NCBI GenBank assembly: GCA_964372115.1
Contig: CAYJPN010000011.1
Location: 62,001 to 126,000 of the forward strand
Length of the DNA: 64,000 nt
Direction: 5' to 3'
Origin: CG2-30-36-16 sp964372115
GTDB lineage: Bacteria > Bacteroidota > Ignavibacteria > Ignavibacteriales > Ignavibacteriaceae
Shown: piece after piece, positions 61,539-64,000 of the stretch
Position numbering within the stretch: the stretch's first letter is position 1
Layout: each line of letters begins with the position of its first letter
Position numbers and translations under genes: made by a program
Notes under the pieces: model-generated
Seen by the model: only the letters and a program-made list of their open reading frames with translations
Told to the model about the DNA's origin: nothing
Database searches by the model: none

Positions 61539-63458
61539 TTACCTGAGAAGAATCAGTTTTTTTACCTGGCTAAAGTTTCCGGCATTTAAACTATAAAAAT
61601 AAACCCCGCTTGATAACTGTGAACCATCAAACTCAACCTCATACACTCCCGGCGGTTTTTCTTCGTTTACAAGTGTGGCTATTTCGTTGCCGAGGATGTC
61701 GTACACTTTTAATAAAACCCTCACCCGTCCTTCGGACACGCTCTCCCGGAGGGCGAGGGAAGGAATGGAGTATTTAATTTTTGTTGAAGGATTAAATGGA
61801 TTAGGAAAATTTTGTGATAATGAAAATTCCTTCGGAGCACTACCTGTTTCAACCTCAACGACAGGCGAATACTCTATATTACCATCAGTATCAATTTGTT
61901 TTAGTCGGTATTGAATAATTCCATCCAAATTATCTGCATCGATAAAAGAATATTTTTGAGGGGAATTACTGTTGCCTTTACCCATTACAAAATAAATCGT
62001 TTCCCAATTTTTACTATTTCCTTTAAGTTTCTCGCGTCGCTCAACATCAAAACCATAATTGTTTACTTCTGTTGCGGTTTGCCATACAAGTGTAGTTGTA
62101 AAACCGCTTAAACTTGCAGTGAAAGAAGTTAACTCAACCGGCAGAGAATTGTCGGAATCTGTAAATGTGCCGATATGATTTGCACTTACAGAACTATTAA
62201 GGGTTGTAAAAGCTCCACCCAAATACATTACACCCTCTGTGGTGCTAACCTGAAGCGAATTGATAACGTCACTACCTCCATTTCCGACGGCGGACCAATT
62301 GGTTCCATTCCATTTGGCTAAGTAATTAACTGATGTTCCATTACCAAGAAAAGTAAAATAACCCCCGGCATAAAGATCTGTACCGTTAACGGATGTTGAA
62401 TTTACAAGACCACCAATCCCGTTAGTAGCTCCGCTACCTAATGTCGACCAGCTATTTCCATCCCATTTAGCAATGTGATTTGCCACTGTAACACCATCTC
62501 CAAGAACAGTAAAACTACCTCCTACATACACATCTGTACCACTAATTGAAATAGTCCAGACATCATTATCCACCCCGTTGGATCCCCCGCTGGTTAAAGC
62601 AGCCCATGAACTCCCATCCCATTTTACTATGTGTTTAGCTGATGTTGTACCATCACCCAGCGTAACAAAGTTGCCGCCAATATAAACGTTAGTTCCGCTG
62701 ACGGCTATGGCATAAACGGTGTTATTTACCCCGTTTGAAACTCCACTTGTTAATGCCGACCATTCTGTTCCGTTCCACTTTGCAATACTTTTGACAGATG
62801 TTGTGTTGTCTCCCAACAAATTAAAACTACCACCAACATAGACATCACTACCACTGGCAGCTATTGCGTAGACATTGTGAGCAAGCCCATCAATTCCTGC
62901 GTTCCCTAGTCTTGACCAGCCGTTGCCATCCCATTTGGCAATGTGATTAACTTGAGTTCCATCGCCAAAGGCGGTAAAATATCCACCAACATAAACATCG
63001 GGACCACTTATTGATATGGCTTTAACCGTATTGTTTACTCCATTGGAACCGCCAACCGGCAGCACAGACCAACTACTTCCATTCCATTTTGCAATGTTTT
63101 TTGCTGATGTAGTCCCATCTCCAAGAGAAGTAAAACTTCCTCCAACATAAACATCACTCCCATTTATGGCTATTACGTTTACTGTCCCATTTACTCCATT
63201 TATTCCACTGCCAGTTACTGAATTCCAGGTAAATGTTGTTATTTTATTAATGGAATTACGTTTTTCAAATATAGGTGCTCCATTTTTATCCAAATTCATA
63301 TTAAAACCATCCACATTATAAGAACCGGTGGAGCCTGCTTTAATGAAGCCATTTGTGTCTAATATTTTTCCCACACTCTCCTGCTGTGCTTTCAACGTAA
63401 AACTGGAAATAACATTCAGATAAAAGAATAAGCTTGTGAACACTATTTTGGTTATCAT
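61539..63458 (-). CDS. T9SS-exported seven-repeat propeller protein
   Basis: 639 residues. Signal peptide (TKIVFTSLFFYLNVISSFTLKAQ), then seven ~50-residue repeats (~90-440) of the form SGTDVYVGGSFTVLGDG...NHIAKWDGNSWSTLGSG. They predict one complete propeller different in sequence type from the BNR, SBBP and LVIVD propellers elsewhere in the window. Pre-tail Ig domain (LPVELTSFTASLSGFTTTLVWQTATEVNNYGFDVE) with a Lys/Asn-rich loop (EKLKGNSKN), and a T9SS tail. Unusually, the tail loop encodes LALRESVSEGRVRV from a GC-rich palindromic insertion (61718-61759). Confidence 0.88.
   Translation of the reverse strand: MITKIVFTSLFFYLNVISSFTLKAQQESVGKILDTNGFIKAGSTGSYNVDGFNMNLDKNGAPIFEKRNSINKITTFTWNSVTGSGINGVNGTVNVIAINGSDVYVGGSFTSLGDGTTSAKNIAKWNGSSWSVLPVGGSNGVNNTVKAISISGPDVYVGGYFTAFGDGTQVNHIAKWDGNGWSRLGNAGIDGLAHNVYAIAASGSDVYVGGSFNLLGDNTTSVKSIAKWNGTEWSALTSGVSNGVNNTVYAIAVSGTNVYIGGNFVTLGDGTTSAKHIVKWDGSSWAALTSGGSNGVDNDVWTISISGTDVYVGGSFTVLGDGVTVANHIAKWDGNSWSTLGSGATNGIGGLVNSTSVNGTDLYAGGYFTFLGNGTSVNYLAKWNGTNWSAVGNGGSDVINSLQVSTTEGVMYLGGAFTTLNSSVSANHIGTFTDSDNSLPVELTSFTASLSGFTTTLVWQTATEVNNYGFDVERREKLKGNSKNWETIYFVMGKGNSNSPQKYSFIDADNLDGIIQYRLKQIDTDGNIEYSPVVEVETGSAPKEFSLSQNFPNPFNPSTKIKYSIPSLALRESVSEGRVRVLLKVYDILGNEIATLVNEEKPPGVYEVEFDGSQLSSGVYFYSLNAGNFSQVKKLILLR
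61718..61759 (-). repeat. GC-rich Y-shaped palindrome inserted in a coding tail
   Basis: 42 nt with outer arms CCCTCACCC and GGGCGAGGG (one G-T pair) enclosing two smaller hairpins (GTCC-TTC-GGAC and a CTCCCGGAG-type stem). Such Y-shaped GC palindromes are normally intergenic. Here it is read in frame inside the same tail loop where six other genes have the AT-rich repeat. Confidence 0.65.
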
Positions 63459-63503
63459 ATTTTCCTCATTGTATTTAGCATAAAAACGTTTCTTATGACA
63501 ATT

Positions 63504-64000
63504 TTATTTTATAAGAAGTAATTTTTTTATTCCAGTAAAGTCTTCCGTCTGCATTTTGCAAAAATAAATTCCGCTTGCAAGTTTTGAAGCATCAAAATTC
63601 ACTTCATGATTTCCGGCATCTTCCACTTCGTTAACTAATACGCTCACTTCTTTCCCTAGAACATCAAATACTTTTAGAGTAACAAAACTATTTTGGGGAA
63701 GTTGATACCGGATAGTAGTGTTTGGATTGAATGGATTTGGATAATTCTGGCTTAACAAAAACTTCAATGGTAATTGTGTTTTAACTTCTACTTCTTCGGA
63801 ATATTTAAATGTTCCATCATTATCAATTTGTTTTAATCTGTAGGAAAGATTAAGAGCAGGATCAAGGGAAAGATTGTCTGTAAATGAATATTCCTTTGTG
63901 GAATTGCTATTTCCATGCCCTTGTACAAAACCAACTTTTTGCCAATTAAGATTTCTCACTTCGTTCGAAATGAAAGATGCTCTTTCAATTTCAAACCCAT
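63504..64000 (-). CDS. T9SS-exported protein, C-terminal part (5' end outside window)
   Basis: The frame is open through base 64000; the GTG at 63959 is only an internal codon, since the reading (GFEIERASFISNEVRNLNWQKVGF) continues a normal pre-tail Ig domain to the edge. Visible parts: the pre-tail domain and a T9SS tail (QNYPNPFNPNTTIRYQLP to IKKLLLIK). The Ig-domain loop contains palindromic DNA (63949-63973). The protein body lies beyond the window. Downstream neighbour in the same direction is the seven-repeat propeller gene, 45 nt away. Confidence 0.85.
   Translation of the reverse strand, partial: GFEIERASFISNEVRNLNWQKVGFVQGHGNSNSTKEYSFTDNLSLDPALNLSYRLKQIDNDGTFKYSEEVEVKTQLPLKFLLSQNYPNPFNPNTTIRYQLPQNSFVTLKVFDVLGKEVSVLVNEVEDAGNHEVNFDASKLASGIYFCKMQTEDFTGIKKLLLIK
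63949..63973 (-). repeat. Palindromic repeat in the pre-tail loop
   Basis: AGATTTCTCACTTCGTTCGA and the following bases form an imperfect hairpin (CGTTCG centre; ATTTC/GAAAT arms). It encodes FISNEVRNL in the loop that is variable in the other pre-tail domains. The sequence style is that of short repeats normally found between genes. Confidence 0.45.

Noticed and set aside
1..64000. tRNA, rRNA or riboswitch genes
   Set aside because: Scanning the gene-free stretches by eye shows no cloverleaf-like T-arm sequence (GGTTCGAATCC type) and no riboswitch core I can recognise.

Overview
The window looks like chromosomal DNA of an Ignavibacteria-type bacterium (Bacteroidota/Chlorobi group). It is AT-rich, and seventeen secreted proteins end in the same type IX secretion (T9SS) type A sorting tail with the motif QNYPNPFNP, ending in (K/R)K(M/L)xLxK/R. 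That tail style is typical of Ignavibacteria and relatives. No tRNA, rRNA, CRISPR array, intact insertion sequence or prophage is visible. The left-most and right-most genes are cut by the window edges.

Layout. 1-3.25 kb: three T9SS cargo genes, the third a secreted polysaccharide-deacetylase-like protein. 3.25-3.6 kb: a decayed REP-associated transposase (RAYT) flanked by palindromes. 3.6-4.9 kb: a UraA-type uracil permease on the minus strand. 5.3-9.6 kb: a signalling locus with a periplasmic-propeller sensor kinase, an overlapping NarL-type regulator and a lone receiver protein preceded by two tandem palindromes. 9.85-37.4 kb: a long display region of ten T9SS cargo genes, interrupted only by one GNAT-like gene on the minus strand. 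The cargo includes a 2165-residue propeller/Ig-repeat giant, several different beta-propeller families and a subtilisin-like protease. 37.7-46.9 kb: a compact seven-gene housekeeping run with overlapping or nearly touching ends (Na+/solute symporter, HAD phosphatase, 7TM-HD phosphodiesterase, XerD-type recombinase, site-2 protease, lipoprotein, lipid-exporter-like ABC transporter). 47-52.2 kb: GlmU-like transferase, rpsT (minus), queE-queD, a receiver-kinase and truA. 52.5-55.9 kb: a tandem pair of T9SS paralogues with recombined ends. 56-64 kb: a large hybrid histidine kinase, uvrB and an upstream OB-fold-like gene (minus), a DUF423 membrane protein, and two T9SS cargo genes (minus), the last one partial.

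How it fits together. The cargo proteins differ in their N-terminal bodies but share a pre-tail Ig/FN3-like domain and the sorting tail, so the region reads as a set of exported proteins on a common export cassette. No T9SS machinery gene is in the window, so that apparatus must be encoded elsewhere. The most unusual signal is inside the tails. One surface loop, and a second loop in the preceding domain, repeatedly carry extra in-frame DNA: an AT-rich AATCATAAATC-type repeat (six genes), a GC-rich Y-shaped palindrome (one gene), a 21-nt direct repeat (two genes) and other palindromic or simple sequence. Together with the dead RAYT and intergenic palindromes, this suggests the cassette loops are tolerated landing sites for small repeats, and that cassettes exchange DNA by recombination.
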